Positions 1 to 9,687 of a stretch of DNA of 64,000 nucleotides are shown one piece after another; the first letter of the stretch is position 1, and every line of letters starts with the position of its first letter. The stretch comes from JAFGVL01 sp963663245 (GTDB lineage Bacteria > Bacteroidota > Bacteroidia > Bacteroidales > Paludibacteraceae): the NCBI GenBank assembly GCA_963663245.1, contig OY760143.1:2170001-2234000 (forward strand), written 5' to 3'. Position numbers and translations under genes: made by a program. Below the pieces are notes generated by a model, which saw only the letters and a list, made by a program, of their open reading frames with translations, was not told the origin of the DNA and searched no databases.

Positions 1-8
1 ATTTATAT

Positions 9-1367
9 TTAAGTATTTTCTGCTAATTCCATTTCTTCATCTTCGCTTAAGTCATCTAAGTCGTATGGCGTTTCATAATTCTCTGCTTGTACTGCCGTGT
101 GCTTTTGATTTGCAGCATCAATAGAACGCGCTACACATTGAATAATTCCTATATACAACCATGTAATAACGACTGATGTTCCCCCACGACTTAACAATGG
201 CAGTGGTTGACCAGTAACGGGTCCTAAATGCACAGCCACAGCAATACTTACAAAGGCTTGTAAAACAATCATTGACCCTAGTCCCAATACCAATAAGGCC
301 GGGAAATCATATTTGCTTTTTCTAGCAAGCATCCCTGTTCTATAAAAAAACCATAGATACAGAAGCATAATAAACACTCCTCCTATCAAACCCATTTCTT
401 CAATTATAATGGCATATATAAAATCGGCATAAGCTTGAGGCAGGTAATCACGTTGCACACTGTTCCCTGGAAATACACCAAAAAAGCCTCCGCGAGCGAT
501 TGCTATTTGTGCATGTATAATTTGTGCCGACTTATCATTGTATTCAAACTTATTCTCTTGATCCTCTCCTAAAAAGCTCACCACACGTTTTTCCCATGTT
601 TTGGCTCTACCCATCCCTACTTTATCGAGGGTTTCTTTGGAGGAATTTTTAACTATAAAATAACTTCCAAACGCAATTGCTACACCTAAACCAAACACAA
701 CTAGCAAACGTTTAAAAGAAATATTCGAAATAAAAATCAAGATAAAACCTACTGATGATAATAGTATTGCAGTAGAAAGGTTATCTGGAGCAATCAATAA
801 GAAGAAGATTCCAATAATAGCAACAGATGACCAAAACTTCAGTCTTTTAGCATTTTTTTCGTCCAATTCAATATTTCGAATACGAGCAATTGTTGTTAAC
901 AAGAATGATTTTTTAGGATCACAACTTAACAGGTCGGACAAGTAAATAATCATGGATATTTTTGCAATCTCTGATGGTTGGAACTTCACTCCCATTATTA
1001 CTATCCAACGAGCAGCTTCATTTTCTACTGCTATCCCAAACAAAGTAAAACCACCTACATTAAGATCTGGTATTAAATCTTGGGGGATGATAGCTAAGAC
1101 AACTAAAAAGAACACTGAAACAGGCAATAAAAGATATGCAATTAAGCGCACCCACTTAAACGGCATTTTGTGAACTGCAAATGCAAATAACATCCCAACA
1201 ATCAAGAAAACGCTATGGCGCAAGAGCTCCGATGTATAGTTACTTTTGTTACTAACAAAGAAACTTCCAGCACTGTAAATCTCAATAACAGATATAATGC
1301 ATAGGAACAAAAAAATTGTCCATATAGTCATATCTCCTTTGATATAGCGTTTTAGAAAGTTCTGCAT
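9..1367 (-). CDS. ftsW: FtsW, septal peptidoglycan polymerase (SEDS family)
   Basis: SEDS-family glycosyltransferase that polymerises lipid II at the division septum together with its cognate class B PBP. The 452-residue protein is a multispanning membrane protein. SEDS motifs are visible: QPSEIAKISMIIYLSD, the DFIYAIIIEEMG segment carrying the presumed catalytic Asp, and GQPLPLLSRGG near the last membrane spans. The C-terminal tail (about 40 residues) is hydrophilic and acidic. It is the last dcw gene seen before the window edge; murG and murC would be expected next. RodA is an alternative by family, but the position right after murD makes FtsW much more likely. Confidence 0.93.
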   Translation of the reverse strand: MQNFLKRYIKGDMTIWTIFLFLCIISVIEIYSAGSFFVSNKSNYTSELLRHSVFLIVGMLFAFAVHKMPFKWVRLIAYLLLPVSVFFLVVLAIIPQDLIPDLNVGGFTLFGIAVENEAARWIVIMGVKFQPSEIAKISMIIYLSDLLSCDPKKSFLLTTIARIRNIELDEKNAKRLKFWSSVAIIGIFFLLIAPDNLSTAILLSSVGFILIFISNISFKRLLVVFGLGVAIAFGSYFIVKNSSKETLDKVGMGRAKTWEKRVVSFLGEDQENKFEYNDKSAQIIHAQIAIARGGFFGVFPGNSVQRDYLPQAYADFIYAIIIEEMGLIGGVFIMLLYLWFFYRTGMLARKSKYDFPALLVLGLGSMIVLQAFVSIAVAVHLGPVTGQPLPLLSRGGTSVVITWLYIGIIQCVARSIDAANQKHTAVQAENYETPYDLDDLSEDEEMELAENT

Positions 1368-1380
1368 AATAATTTTTATG

Positions 1381-1410
1381 TTAGAGACGCACTATAGTGC
1401 GTCTGTACAA
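1381..1410. repeat. Palindromic repeat copy 1 (AGACG family)
   Basis: The core AGACGCACTATAGTGCGTCT (1385-1404) is a 20-bp perfect palindrome, flanked by TTAG and GTACAA. It fills the gap between murD and ftsW. The same architecture recurs at about 20640, 21800 and 26315 with a different but self-complementary stem. Confidence 0.8.
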
Positions 1411-1413
1411 ACA

Positions 1414-2754
1414 TTATAGGTTCTTCACACAATTTTTAAATTGTGTGCCTCTGTCTTCATAGTTCTCAAACAAATCGAAGCTTGCGCAACATGGCGACAA
1501 TAAAACAGTATGACCTTTTTGAGCAATATTATAGGCCTTATCAACTGCTTCTTCCATAGTACTTGCATCAGTGACATCGATTACTTTCTTATCAAAAAAC
1601 GCATGCAGCTTACTATTGTCTTTTCCTAAAAACACCAAGGCAGTAGTTTTATCAATTACAAGTTTCTCAATTTCTGAATAATCATTTCCTTTATCTATTC
1701 CCCCTAAAATAAGTACAACTGGTGTTTCAATGCTTTGCAGAGCATACCAACAGGAATTCACATTCGTTGCTTTAGAATCGTTAACGAAACGTACTCCACG
1801 TGAGCTACTAACATACTCTAAGCGATGTTCAACTCCTTCAAAATCCGACAATGATTGACGAATTTTATCTTTACTAAGGTTCATAATATTCGCTGATAGA
1901 CCTGCTGCCATGGAATTGTATGTATTATGATTCCCTACTAGTGCTAATTCTTCAATAGGCATATTAAATTCGTTTTTAAAGGTTTGTATAACCAACTGCA
2001 AGTTCTCTATATAAGCTCTTACTCCTGGTTTATTATCTAAGGCAAAAGGAAATTGTGTTGCTTTAATCTGACGTTTTGTTAATTCTTTCTGAATCTCGGG
2101 ATCATCATACCAATAAATAAAAGCATCATTCTCTGTTTGATTCTGAGTGATTCTAAATTTTGAATCAACGTATTTTTGAAAATCATAATCATACCTATCT
2201 AAATGATCTGGCGAAATATTAAGTAGTATAGCAATATCTGCTCTAAACTGATACATATTATCTAACTGAAAACTACTTAGCTCTAACACATAATAATCGT
2301 AATTTTCTTCTGCCACTTGCAGAGCTAAACTTTTACCGACATTGCCCGCTAAACCAACTTTTAATCCAGCACATTTTAAAATATGATAGGTTAACATTGA
2401 AGTAGTTGTTTTTCCGTTACTACCTGTTATACATATCATTTTTGCATTTGTATATCTACCTGCAAATTCTATTTCAGAGATAATCGGAATTCCGGCATCT
2501 ATTAATTTTACAATTAAAGGAGTAGTATCAGGAATTCCTGGACTTTTGATTACTTCTTTTGCATCCAACATTTCTGACTCAGTATGCTGTTTTTCTTCCC
2601 AACAAACGTCGTATTGATTCAATTTCTTTTTGTACTCTTCTTTAATCGCTGAAAAGTCTGAAAGAAAAACATCAAAACCTTGGCTTTTAGCAAGTACAGC
2701 AGCACCTACACCACTTTCTCCACCACCTAATATGACAATTTTGTTGTTCATCAT
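1414..2754 (-). CDS. murD: MurD, UDP-MurNAc-L-alanine:D-glutamate ligase
   Basis: Cytoplasmic Mur ligase that adds D-glutamate to UDP-MurNAc-L-Ala. Visible are the N-terminal nucleotide-binding Rossmann segment (KIVILGGGESGVGAAV), the ATP P-loop GSNGKTTTSM, ELSSFQLD, NISPDHLDRY and the C-terminal NDSKATN motif. The open frame extends upstream into mraY, but the Rossmann strand begins right after a Met-Met pair at 2754/2751. The ATG at 2754 overlaps the mraY stop as TAATG, so translational coupling is likely and this start is preferred. Length (447 residues) is normal for MurD. Confidence 0.95.
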   Translation of the reverse strand: MMNNKIVILGGGESGVGAAVLAKSQGFDVFLSDFSAIKEEYKKKLNQYDVCWEEKQHTESEMLDAKEVIKSPGIPDTTPLIVKLIDAGIPIISEIEFAGRYTNAKMICITGSNGKTTTSMLTYHILKCAGLKVGLAGNVGKSLALQVAEENYDYYVLELSSFQLDNMYQFRADIAILLNISPDHLDRYDYDFQKYVDSKFRITQNQTENDAFIYWYDDPEIQKELTKRQIKATQFPFALDNKPGVRAYIENLQLVIQTFKNEFNMPIEELALVGNHNTYNSMAAGLSANIMNLSKDKIRQSLSDFEGVEHRLEYVSSSRGVRFVNDSKATNVNSCWYALQSIETPVVLILGGIDKGNDYSEIEKLVIDKTTALVFLGKDNSKLHAFFDKKVIDVTDASTMEEAVDKAYNIAQKGHTVLLSPCCASFDLFENYEDRGTQFKNCVKNL

Positions 2755-4016
2755 TAACGCATTTTGAGAGTTATAATAGTTAATGCCGCTAGTATAATTC
2801 CAATTACCCAAAAACGAATCGTAATTTTTGATTCTGGAAGAGGAACAATTGGTCTCTGAATTATAGCTTTTATCCCCGCATTTCCAGCTTTCTGAAAATG
2901 ATGATGCAGAGGAGTCATTTTAAATATTCTTCTACCCTCACCATATTTCTTTTTCGTTACCTTAAAATAAGACACCTGCATCATTACGGATAGATTCTCT
3001 ACCAAGAACACTCCACATAAAATAGGAATCAACAGTTCTTTATGAATAATTATTGCGAACACTGCAATTATACCTCCTAGGGTTAAGCTACCGGTATCAC
3101 CCATGAAAACCTGAGCTGGAAAAGAATTATACCATAAAAAACCTACAGTTGATCCGATAAATGCAGCAGCAAAAACTACTAATTCTCCTGCTCCTGGTAT
3201 GTACATTATATTTAGATAATCCGCATAATTAACATTACCAGAAACGTAGGCTAATATACCTAGGGTAGCCCCTTGAATAGCCGAAGAACCTGTTGCAAGA
3301 CCATCTAACCCATCAGTTAAGTTTGCTCCATTAGATACTGCTGTCACAATGAATATTGTAACTAATACAAAAAATATCCAACCCAGTGTTTGAGCATGTT
3401 CTCCAAACCACTTAAATGCATCTGCATAATTCAAGTTATTATCCTTAAAAAATGGGATAGTAGTTGTTGTAGACTTCACATCATTTTGATGATATGCTAG
3501 GACTTCAGTATACTTTGTTTGTTCAACAATTTCAACTTGTTCACGAATAACAACATCAGGACTCAAATAAAGAGTTAAACCAACTATCAACCCTAGACCT
3601 ACTTGTCCAACTATTTTAAATTTACCAGACAAGCCTTCTTTATTCTTACGAAATACTTTTATATAGTCATCTAAAAAACCTATTGCTCCGAGCCATAGCG
3701 TACTAACAATCATTAATATAATATAGATATTATCTAATCGCGCAAAAAATAGAACTGGAATTATAATTGCTAAGATTATAATAACCCCACCCATTGTTGG
3801 CGTTCCCTTCTTACTCATTTGACCTTCTAAGCCTAAATCACGTACGATCTCTCCAATTTGTTTTAATTGCAAATAATTAATAATCTTTCTACCATATACG
3901 GTAGATATAATTAACGACAGAATAAAGGTTAAACCTGCACGAAATGAGATGTAGTTAAACATTCCTGCTCCTGGCAAATCAAGACTATCGAGGTATTGAA
4001 ATAAGTAAGTTAGCAT
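2754..4016 (-). CDS. mraY: MraY, phospho-MurNAc-pentapeptide translocase
   Basis: Integral membrane enzyme that moves phospho-MurNAc-pentapeptide onto undecaprenyl phosphate to make lipid I. Family motifs seen: GTPTMGG, FLDDYIKVF, NGANLTDGLDGLATG with the Asp residues needed for Mg2+ binding, FMGDTGSLTLGG and the KMTPLHHHF loop. At 420 residues it is longer than the roughly 360 of E. coli. The extra length is an insertion around residues 160-210, between early membrane segments. It sits 11 bases after murE and overlaps murD by one base. Confidence 0.96.
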   Translation of the reverse strand: MLTYLFQYLDSLDLPGAGMFNYISFRAGLTFILSLIISTVYGRKIINYLQLKQIGEIVRDLGLEGQMSKKGTPTMGGVIIILAIIIPVLFFARLDNIYIILMIVSTLWLGAIGFLDDYIKVFRKNKEGLSGKFKIVGQVGLGLIVGLTLYLSPDVVIREQVEIVEQTKYTEVLAYHQNDVKSTTTTIPFFKDNNLNYADAFKWFGEHAQTLGWIFFVLVTIFIVTAVSNGANLTDGLDGLATGSSAIQGATLGILAYVSGNVNYADYLNIMYIPGAGELVVFAAAFIGSTVGFLWYNSFPAQVFMGDTGSLTLGGIIAVFAIIIHKELLIPILCGVFLVENLSVMMQVSYFKVTKKKYGEGRRIFKMTPLHHHFQKAGNAGIKAIIQRPIVPLPESKITIRFWVIGIILAALTIITLKMR

Positions 4017-4027
4017 AGTTGACGTTT

Positions 4028-5476
4028 TTATTCAGTTTCGAAAATGTTTTTTAATTCTTCTTTATCATCAAAGTGATGCGTTTTATCTCCTATAATCTGA
4101 TAAGTCTCATGACCTTTTCCTGCTACCAGTATTACATCACCTGACTCTGCAAGCATACAAGCAGTTTTTATTGCCTGGTGCCTATCTAAAATAGAAAGGA
4201 CCTTGCACATATCTATAGCATCCAAGCCTGCAATCATATCATTGATTATGTCTTGGGGATCTTCATTACGAGGGTTATCGGAAGTAATAATTACTTTATC
4301 GCTAGCATCAGCTGCCTCCTTTGCCATCATTGGTCGTTTCCCCTTATCTCTATCACCACCACAGCCTACAATTGTTATTAATTTTCCTGCACCTTCTCTT
4401 ATTTCATTTATGGTTGTTAACACATTGTTTAATGCATCTGGTGTATGTGCATAATCAACAATTGCCGTATATCCTTTTGGAGAACGAATGGTTTCAAATC
4501 TTCCAGAAACTGATTGAAGCATACTTAAAATACGTAACACTTCCATTTCATCTTTTCCTAATAAGACTGCTGTCCCATAAACTGCTAGTAAATTATACAC
4601 ATTGAACTTACCGATAAAATTGACAGCGACTTCCATATTATTCATATCGAGCATCATTCCCTCAAAGCTCTCTTCTAAAATTTTACCTTTAAAATCAGCT
4701 AATGTGCGTGTTGAATATGTTTTTTTTATTGCTTTTGAATTTTGCAACATGACCATTCCATTTTTATCATCAACATTGGTTAAGGCAAATGCATTCTTAG
4801 ACAATTCATCAAAGAACAACTTCTTAGCTGATAAATAATTATCAAAGGTTTCATGGTAATCAATATGGTCACGGGTAATATTTGAAAATACCCCCCCGTC
4901 GAACTCTAAACCTCCAATTCTTTTTTGAACTATAGCATGCGAACTCACTTCCATAAAAACGTACTCACACCCTTCTTCTACCATTTGTGATAAGAGTGCA
5001 TTTAATTCTAAAGGATTAGGAGTTGTGTGAGTAGCTGCAACTGGTGTAGCATCTATATAATTACACACGGTAGAAAGCAATCCAACTTTATGTCCAAATA
5101 CTCTAAACATATCGTACAACAAAGTAGCAATTGTAGTTTTTCCGTTGGTTCCTGTAACACCAACTAAGCTTAGTTTTGACGAAGGAAAATCATTCCAAGC
5201 ATTCGCCACTTGAGCCAAGGCATCTGCACTATTTTTTACTTGAATAAAAGTGGCATCTATACCAACAGGTATCTCTTCACATATTACAGCAACAGCTCCT
5301 TTATCAACGGCCATTTTAATGAAATCATGACCATCTGAAGCCGTTCCACGAATGGCTACAAACAAATGACCAGATTCAATTTTACGCGAATCAAAATCGA
5401 TATTAGCAATTGCTAATTCTGCATCACCTAATAGTTTTACTACGGCTACTTGTTCTATGAGTTTTGCAAGTTTCAT
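4028..5476 (-). CDS. murE: MurE, UDP-MurNAc-tripeptide synthetase (meso-DAP type)
   Basis: Cytoplasmic ligase adding the third residue of the peptidoglycan stem. Visible are the P-loop GTNGKTTIATLLYDMF, the FMEVSSHAI segment, NITRDHIDYH, and in the C-terminal domain the DNPR motif (SDNPRNEDP). DNPR is the known signature of enzymes using meso-diaminopimelate rather than lysine. That agrees with the mpl gene at 13568, whose substrate also contains meso-DAP. It lies 3 bases after ftsI in the dcw operon. Confidence 0.95.
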   Translation of the reverse strand: MKLAKLIEQVAVVKLLGDAELAIANIDFDSRKIESGHLFVAIRGTASDGHDFIKMAVDKGAVAVICEEIPVGIDATFIQVKNSADALAQVANAWNDFPSSKLSLVGVTGTNGKTTIATLLYDMFRVFGHKVGLLSTVCNYIDATPVAATHTTPNPLELNALLSQMVEEGCEYVFMEVSSHAIVQKRIGGLEFDGGVFSNITRDHIDYHETFDNYLSAKKLFFDELSKNAFALTNVDDKNGMVMLQNSKAIKKTYSTRTLADFKGKILEESFEGMMLDMNNMEVAVNFIGKFNVYNLLAVYGTAVLLGKDEMEVLRILSMLQSVSGRFETIRSPKGYTAIVDYAHTPDALNNVLTTINEIREGAGKLITIVGCGGDRDKGKRPMMAKEAADASDKVIITSDNPRNEDPQDIINDMIAGLDAIDMCKVLSILDRHQAIKTACMLAESGDVILVAGKGHETYQIIGDKTHHFDDKEELKNIFETE

Positions 5477-5479
5477 ATC

Positions 5480-7585
5480 TTATTTCAGTCTAATTTTTAT
5501 ACTAGATCCTTTTGTTATTTTCGTCCCTGGCAAAATTGATTGGGTTATCACCCTACCTCTACCTTCAACAATTACTTTCATTCCTCTTTTCTCTAATGAA
5601 AAAAGAGCATCCTTAACTCCCATTCCTTGAACTCTTGGAACAGTATTATTATCAACCTCATCTTTTCCTAAATGCTCTGCTTTATTTTCTTCCTTATTAT
5701 TTGGCAACAGCTGCAATTCAGACAATACTCTATTGGATGATTGAAAACAACCTTTTTTAACGTACGGTACTACTAACTGAGTAGAATCTACTGGGTAATT
5801 ACTTATTGGCAATAGTGAATGTGATGCCATAACTCTTTCTGCAATTTCTTTAAATACAGGACCTGCCATTGCTCCTCCTGATGGTATTCCATTTTTAGGG
5901 TTTCTGATAAACACGATACACGAATACTCTGGATTTTCATACGGATAAAAGCCACAAAAAGACACCTGGTGCTTCATCAACCATTTTTTTCTATAATTAT
6001 ATCGAGCTGTTCCTGTTTTACCAGCAATACGAACATATTCAGACTTTACTGGCTTTCCAGTTGCATGCAAAGAATCTTCAACCACTTGCAGCATTATATC
6101 CTTTATTGTTGTTATGGTCTTTGCAGAACATATAGATTTCTTCAACACGACCGGAGAATTCTCCACTAAGACTTCTCCTTTTCTGGTTATCTTATTGACA
6201 AAATATGGCTGCATCATTTTACCATTATTTGCTATTGCATTATAAAAAGCTAATGTATACAGCAAGGGCATATTCACTGAATACCCATAGGCAATCGAAG
6301 CTAAATCAGATGATCCCCACAAAGGATTTTCATCTGGACCTTTAAGTGATGCTTTAGCTACTCCACGAGGGAAACCAATATCCATAGGCATACCTACCCC
6401 CATTTCTCGCAATGCATTCACAAACTCTTGTGGGTCATCTTTATACGCTTCATCAATCACCTTGGCTATTCCCACATTAGATGAACGTACTATAACTTGA
6501 GCCATATCAATTTTTCCATTTGACTTATCACCCGTGTTATGATCTGATATTGTGACCTCATCACTAAATTCCCAAACTCCATCACCACAATCAACGACAT
6601 CATCTTTTTTTACAACCCCATCCTCTAAAGCTACCATTAAAGAAGGGATTTTTTGTGTTGAACCAGGCTCCAAGGCAGAACGAAACATAAAATTAACCAC
6701 CTCACTATACACACCTTCTCCCACCTTAGTTAGATTCACACAAGCTTTTATTTGACCAGTTTTCACCTCCATTAAAGCAACACAACCCAATTCTGCATTT
6801 AACTGCACAAGCCTATCTCTCAAGGCTTTTTCCGCAATATCTTGCATGTCAATATTAAGTGTACTTGTAATATCGGCACCATTCTCTGGCTCTTGATCTG
6901 CTGTTAATATATTAACTCCTGCTTTTCTTTCTAAGTGCGCTCTTCCAGGCTTTCCCGTTAAAATAGAATCATAAGCTGCCTCCAAACCATTTTTGGCTCC
7001 CTTAGATTTTATACCATATAAAGAACCAACAGTAATTGATGCCAAAGAGCCAAAAGGTTTAATACGCTTAATTCGTTTTTCAGCTATCAAGCCACTTCTA
7101 TACCCTTTAACAAAAAGCGGAAACTTTTTAATCTGCTTAAATGAAGCATGTGATATTTTTTTTCTACTTATTCGATAGTGCCTCTTCTTCTGAGTATAGC
7201 CCTTCAACAAATGCCTTCTATATGCTCCTTCTGATTTATCTTTCAGTTTCCTCGATAAATAATAAGAGAGAGAATCGAGATTATCATAAAATAATTTACC
7301 ATCATCAACCCGTAATGCAGGAGTTAAAAAATCCATATACAGATAATAACTTGGCACTGTAGATGCCATTAACTCTCCATCACAAGAGTATATATTCCCT
7401 CTATTTGGCTCAATATTGATTTGTTTATTAACTTTCCGAAGACTATCACTTAAAGCAATCCACTGATCCTTTTCCGAATATTGAATTTGAATAATTTTAC
7501 GCACCGCCAGGGCAAATCCAAGCACCACAATAAAATAGACTATTGCGAAGCGGATTACTACACCTGTTCTGTTTGATGCTTCCAT
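5480..7585 (-). CDS. ftsI: FtsI-type class B penicillin-binding protein with PASTA domain
   Basis: Septal transpeptidase that crosslinks new peptidoglycan, anchored in the inner membrane by one N-terminal helix (about residues 12-32). The three penicillin-binding motifs are present: STQK (about 309-312) with the acyl-accepting serine, SSN (about 368-370) and KTGT (about 523-526). The last 60 residues form a single PASTA-like domain (VPRVQGMGVKDALFSLEKRG). The stretch at residues 125-180 is rich in Lys/Arg. The gene begins at the base after the ftsL-like gene ends. The operon position identifies it as the division enzyme rather than an elongation PBP2. Confidence 0.94.
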   Translation of the reverse strand: MEASNRTGVVIRFAIVYFIVVLGFALAVRKIIQIQYSEKDQWIALSDSLRKVNKQINIEPNRGNIYSCDGELMASTVPSYYLYMDFLTPALRVDDGKLFYDNLDSLSYYLSRKLKDKSEGAYRRHLLKGYTQKKRHYRISRKKISHASFKQIKKFPLFVKGYRSGLIAEKRIKRIKPFGSLASITVGSLYGIKSKGAKNGLEAAYDSILTGKPGRAHLERKAGVNILTADQEPENGADITSTLNIDMQDIAEKALRDRLVQLNAELGCVALMEVKTGQIKACVNLTKVGEGVYSEVVNFMFRSALEPGSTQKIPSLMVALEDGVVKKDDVVDCGDGVWEFSDEVTISDHNTGDKSNGKIDMAQVIVRSSNVGIAKVIDEAYKDDPQEFVNALREMGVGMPMDIGFPRGVAKASLKGPDENPLWGSSDLASIAYGYSVNMPLLYTLAFYNAIANNGKMMQPYFVNKITRKGEVLVENSPVVLKKSICSAKTITTIKDIMLQVVEDSLHATGKPVKSEYVRIAGKTGTARYNYRKKWLMKHQVSFCGFYPYENPEYSCIVFIRNPKNGIPSGGAMAGPVFKEIAERVMASHSLLPISNYPVDSTQLVVPYVKKGCFQSSNRVLSELQLLPNNKEENKAEHLGKDEVDNNTVPRVQGMGVKDALFSLEKRGMKVIVEGRGRVITQSILPGTKITKGSSIKIRLK

Positions 7586-7963
7586 TTATTTTTCCTCATC
7601 AATTATTACCGAAGCTACACGAGACACTTCTAATCCGGGTATTTTTGATTTTACTGAGTCTTCTACTACCGAACCCTTTGACTTCACTGTTAATTCTGCT
7701 GATATACTCAACAGCTCATATCTTTTATCCTCAATCTCTTTTACTAATTCTCTTTGGCGTCTCGATTTCATATCACATTCATAACGATTACCAATAAAAA
7801 TCATCATAAAAACAGCCACCATCAAGAGCAATTTATATTGCCTACGAAAAGACTTACGCACCAAAATATTACCATCTACCAAATCTTGTAATATCGACTT
7901 AAGCACACTCAAGTTTGGATTTGACTTTATGGAATTCATCCAGGATCTTTTCTCTTTTGTCAT
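7586..7963 (-). CDS. ftsL: FtsL-like division protein
   Basis: Small bitopic protein of 125 residues. It has a basic cytoplasmic N-terminus, one membrane segment (about residues 43-60, LLLMVAVFMMIFIG) and a charged, heptad-like stretch after it that suggests a short periplasmic coiled coil. Sequence identity to E. coli FtsL is not evident by eye. The call rests on size, topology and the slot between rsmH and ftsI, which FtsL holds in dcw clusters. It would bridge FtsQ/FtsB-like partners and the FtsW-FtsI synthase. Confidence 0.8.
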   Translation of the reverse strand: MTKEKRSWMNSIKSNPNLSVLKSILQDLVDGNILVRKSFRRQYKLLLMVAVFMMIFIGNRYECDMKSRRQRELVKEIEDKRYELLSISAELTVKSKGSVVEDSVKSKIPGLEVSRVASVIIDEEK

Positions 7964-7967
7964 ATTT

Positions 7968-8873
7968 CTATTTCTTCTCTGCCACTCTTAATTTAGCACT
8001 TCTAGAACGAGGATTATCACGAACTTCATCACCAGAAGCAACAATAGGCTTATTGTTTATTGCTTTTAAAGGAGTTAGAGGATTGCCATAAAAATCTTTC
8101 TCTAGCACACCTTCAAAATTTCCTGTTTTGATAAAGTTTTTTACTAATCTATCTTCTAAAGAGTGATAAGTAAGTACAACTAATCGCCCACCTGGCTTCA
8201 ATGAATCAACTGCTTGTGTTAACATTGATTTTAAAGTTTCCATTTCATGATTCACTTCAATTCTCAATGCTTGAAACACACGCGCCATATCTTTCTTCTC
8301 TTTTTCATAAGAGAAATACGGCTTTAGCAATTCTAAAAACTCACTCACCTTATTGATTGGCTTTTCTTTTCTAGACTCACATATTTTTTTAGCTATTCTT
8401 CTCGAATTCCTCAATTCACCGTACAGATACAAAACGTCAGCTATTTGCTCTTCAGCATAGGTGTTTAGAATTTTCGAAGCAGTTAAATCTGATTTTGTAT
8501 TCATTCGCATATCTAAATCTCCATCAAAGCGAAAAGAAAATCCTCTATCAGCCTCATCAAAGTGATGAAAGGACACACCTAAATCAGCTATTAAACCATC
8601 GATTTCAACTGCATCATGATACTTCAAAAAGTTTTTTAGAAAACTAAAGTTGCTCTGCACAAATACAAATCGATTATCATCGATTCTATTTGAAAGAGCA
8701 TCTTCATCTTGATCAAAAGCAATAAGCTTCCCTTTCGAATCAAGCTGAGAAAGAATTTCTTTAGAATGACCCCCACCCCCAAAAGTTACATCGACATATA
8801 TCCCACCTTGGTTTATTTTTAAACCATCAACTGTTTCTTTTAACAAGGCAGGTATATGATAAGTTTTACTCAT
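7968..8873 (-). CDS. rsmH: RsmH (MraW), 16S rRNA m4C1402 methyltransferase
   Basis: SAM-dependent N4-methyltransferase acting on C1402 of 16S rRNA in the ribosomal P site. Visible are the SAM-binding loop DVTFGGGGHSKEIL, the acidic LIAFDQDEDAL strand end, the family signature DLGVSFHHFDEADRGFSF and EVNHEMETL in the C-terminal part. Length of 301 residues is typical. Its start overlaps the end of mraZ by 8 bases, the usual coupling of these two genes. Confidence 0.96.
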   Translation of the reverse strand: MSKTYHIPALLKETVDGLKINQGGIYVDVTFGGGGHSKEILSQLDSKGKLIAFDQDEDALSNRIDDNRFVFVQSNFSFLKNFLKYHDAVEIDGLIADLGVSFHHFDEADRGFSFRFDGDLDMRMNTKSDLTASKILNTYAEEQIADVLYLYGELRNSRRIAKKICESRKEKPINKVSEFLELLKPYFSYEKEKKDMARVFQALRIEVNHEMETLKSMLTQAVDSLKPGGRLVVLTYHSLEDRLVKNFIKTGNFEGVLEKDFYGNPLTPLKAINNKPIVASGDEVRDNPRSRSAKLRVAEKK

Positions 8874-9333
8874 TCAAGGGTTCAGATTTTCGAGACATTT
8901 TCTCTCGCAGCAATCGAGCGAAGTCGGCCGATGGAAGTTTTGCCGATTCATAAACAGACTTACTCCACACAGAGAAACGATCAACGCTCCCCACAAAAAG
9001 CACCTCTGACTCTACACCTATTTGCTGCAAGTATTTTTTTTGCACTAACACACGACCTTGAGCATCAACATCCAACCATTCCGCATCAGAAACAAACTGC
9101 ATCAAGATCAACTGATCTTGCTCATTCCATTCGTCTAAGGTTGACTTTAGCTCAGCCAATTTTTGCTCCCAAACATTCACTGGATAAATAACCAAGCAAT
9201 TATTATCTGGATCTTTTCGCATTACGACTACACTCTTTTCAGGAAAAGACATCAATTTTCTATAAGAGGCTGGTATAAATACACGGCCCTTAACATCAAC
9301 TTTTGCTTCAATATTTCCAATAAATGTAGACAT
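8866..9333 (-). CDS. mraZ: MraZ, transcriptional regulator of the dcw operon
   Basis: First gene of the dcw operon. The 155-residue protein carries two SpoVT/AbrB-like half-domains, each with a DxxGR signature (VDVKGRVFIPASYRK near residue 13 and VDAQGRVLVQKKYLQ near residue 90). MraZ proteins form rings and bind direct repeats of TGGG-type boxes upstream of their own gene. Such a repeat is present at 9383-9397, so autoregulation of the whole operon is the natural reading. Confidence 0.95.
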   Translation of the reverse strand: MSTFIGNIEAKVDVKGRVFIPASYRKLMSFPEKSVVVMRKDPDNNCLVIYPVNVWEQKLAELKSTLDEWNEQDQLILMQFVSDAEWLDVDAQGRVLVQKKYLQQIGVESEVLFVGSVDRFSVWSKSVYESAKLPSADFARLLREKMSRKSEPLNE

Positions 9334-9687
9334 AGCTCTTATTTTTTAGTGTTGATGTAAAAGTACGCATTTTATCTAAAAACCCCACTTTCACCCACAA
9401 AAATAATTACGAACAAAAATATAACATATATAAACAGATTCTAAACAAACTAATAACAAGTTATCAACAACGACTCAATAAGATATCAACACTATTTTGC
9501 TTGTGTTCAATTAGATATATTAAAACAATATAAAAAGGGGTGGAGAGTGGTGGAAAATTTAGAAAATAAAAAACAAAACAAAGAACTTTAAATCCTACAT
9601 GTGATTTTTAAAGAACATTAAGGGCAATTCAAGACCCTCAATCAGATATTTTTTATTACTTTTGAGCTTCAAAAAATTAGCCGCAAA
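9334..9687. other. Divergent intergenic region between mraZ and glsA
   Basis: 354 bases without a gene, AT-rich, separating the minus-strand dcw operon from the plus-strand glycine-lipid genes. It holds the MraZ-box-like site, a G-rich patch (ggggtggagagtggtgg, 9537-9553) and, at 9657-9664, TACTTTTG, a match to the Bacteroidota -7 element TAnnTTTG placed 23 bases before glsA. No -33 TTTG is found at the right distance from the latter. No ORF or RNA gene is apparent. Confidence 0.6.
9383..9397 (-). promoter_or_regulatory. MraZ-box-like direct repeat upstream of mraZ
   Basis: Read on the minus strand the site is TGGGTGAAAGTGGGG: two TGGG boxes starting 10 bases apart, the spacing known for MraZ operators. 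It lies 50 bases upstream of the mraZ start. A -7-like TATTTTTG (minus strand, 9405-9398) abuts it and a second candidate TACTTTTA lies closer to the gene. Binding is inferred, not shown. Confidence 0.6.

Noticed and set aside
2755..2811. Longer N-terminus of MurD
   Set aside because: The 19 extra codons run antiparallel-free through the mraY end in another frame and have no homology to MurD. The TAATG coupling at 2754 explains the true start.
4203..4838. Plus-strand open frames inside murE and similar frames opposite many other genes
   Set aside because: They lie wholly within well-supported genes on the other strand, show hydrophobic or low-complexity translations and no family motifs.
9461..9494. 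Two DnaA-box-like sequences (TTATCAACA, ATATCAACA) upstream of mraZ
   Set aside because: Only two imperfect matches to TTATCCACA, no cluster, no AT-rich unwinding module with repeats and no dnaA, dnaN or gidA nearby. Not an origin.
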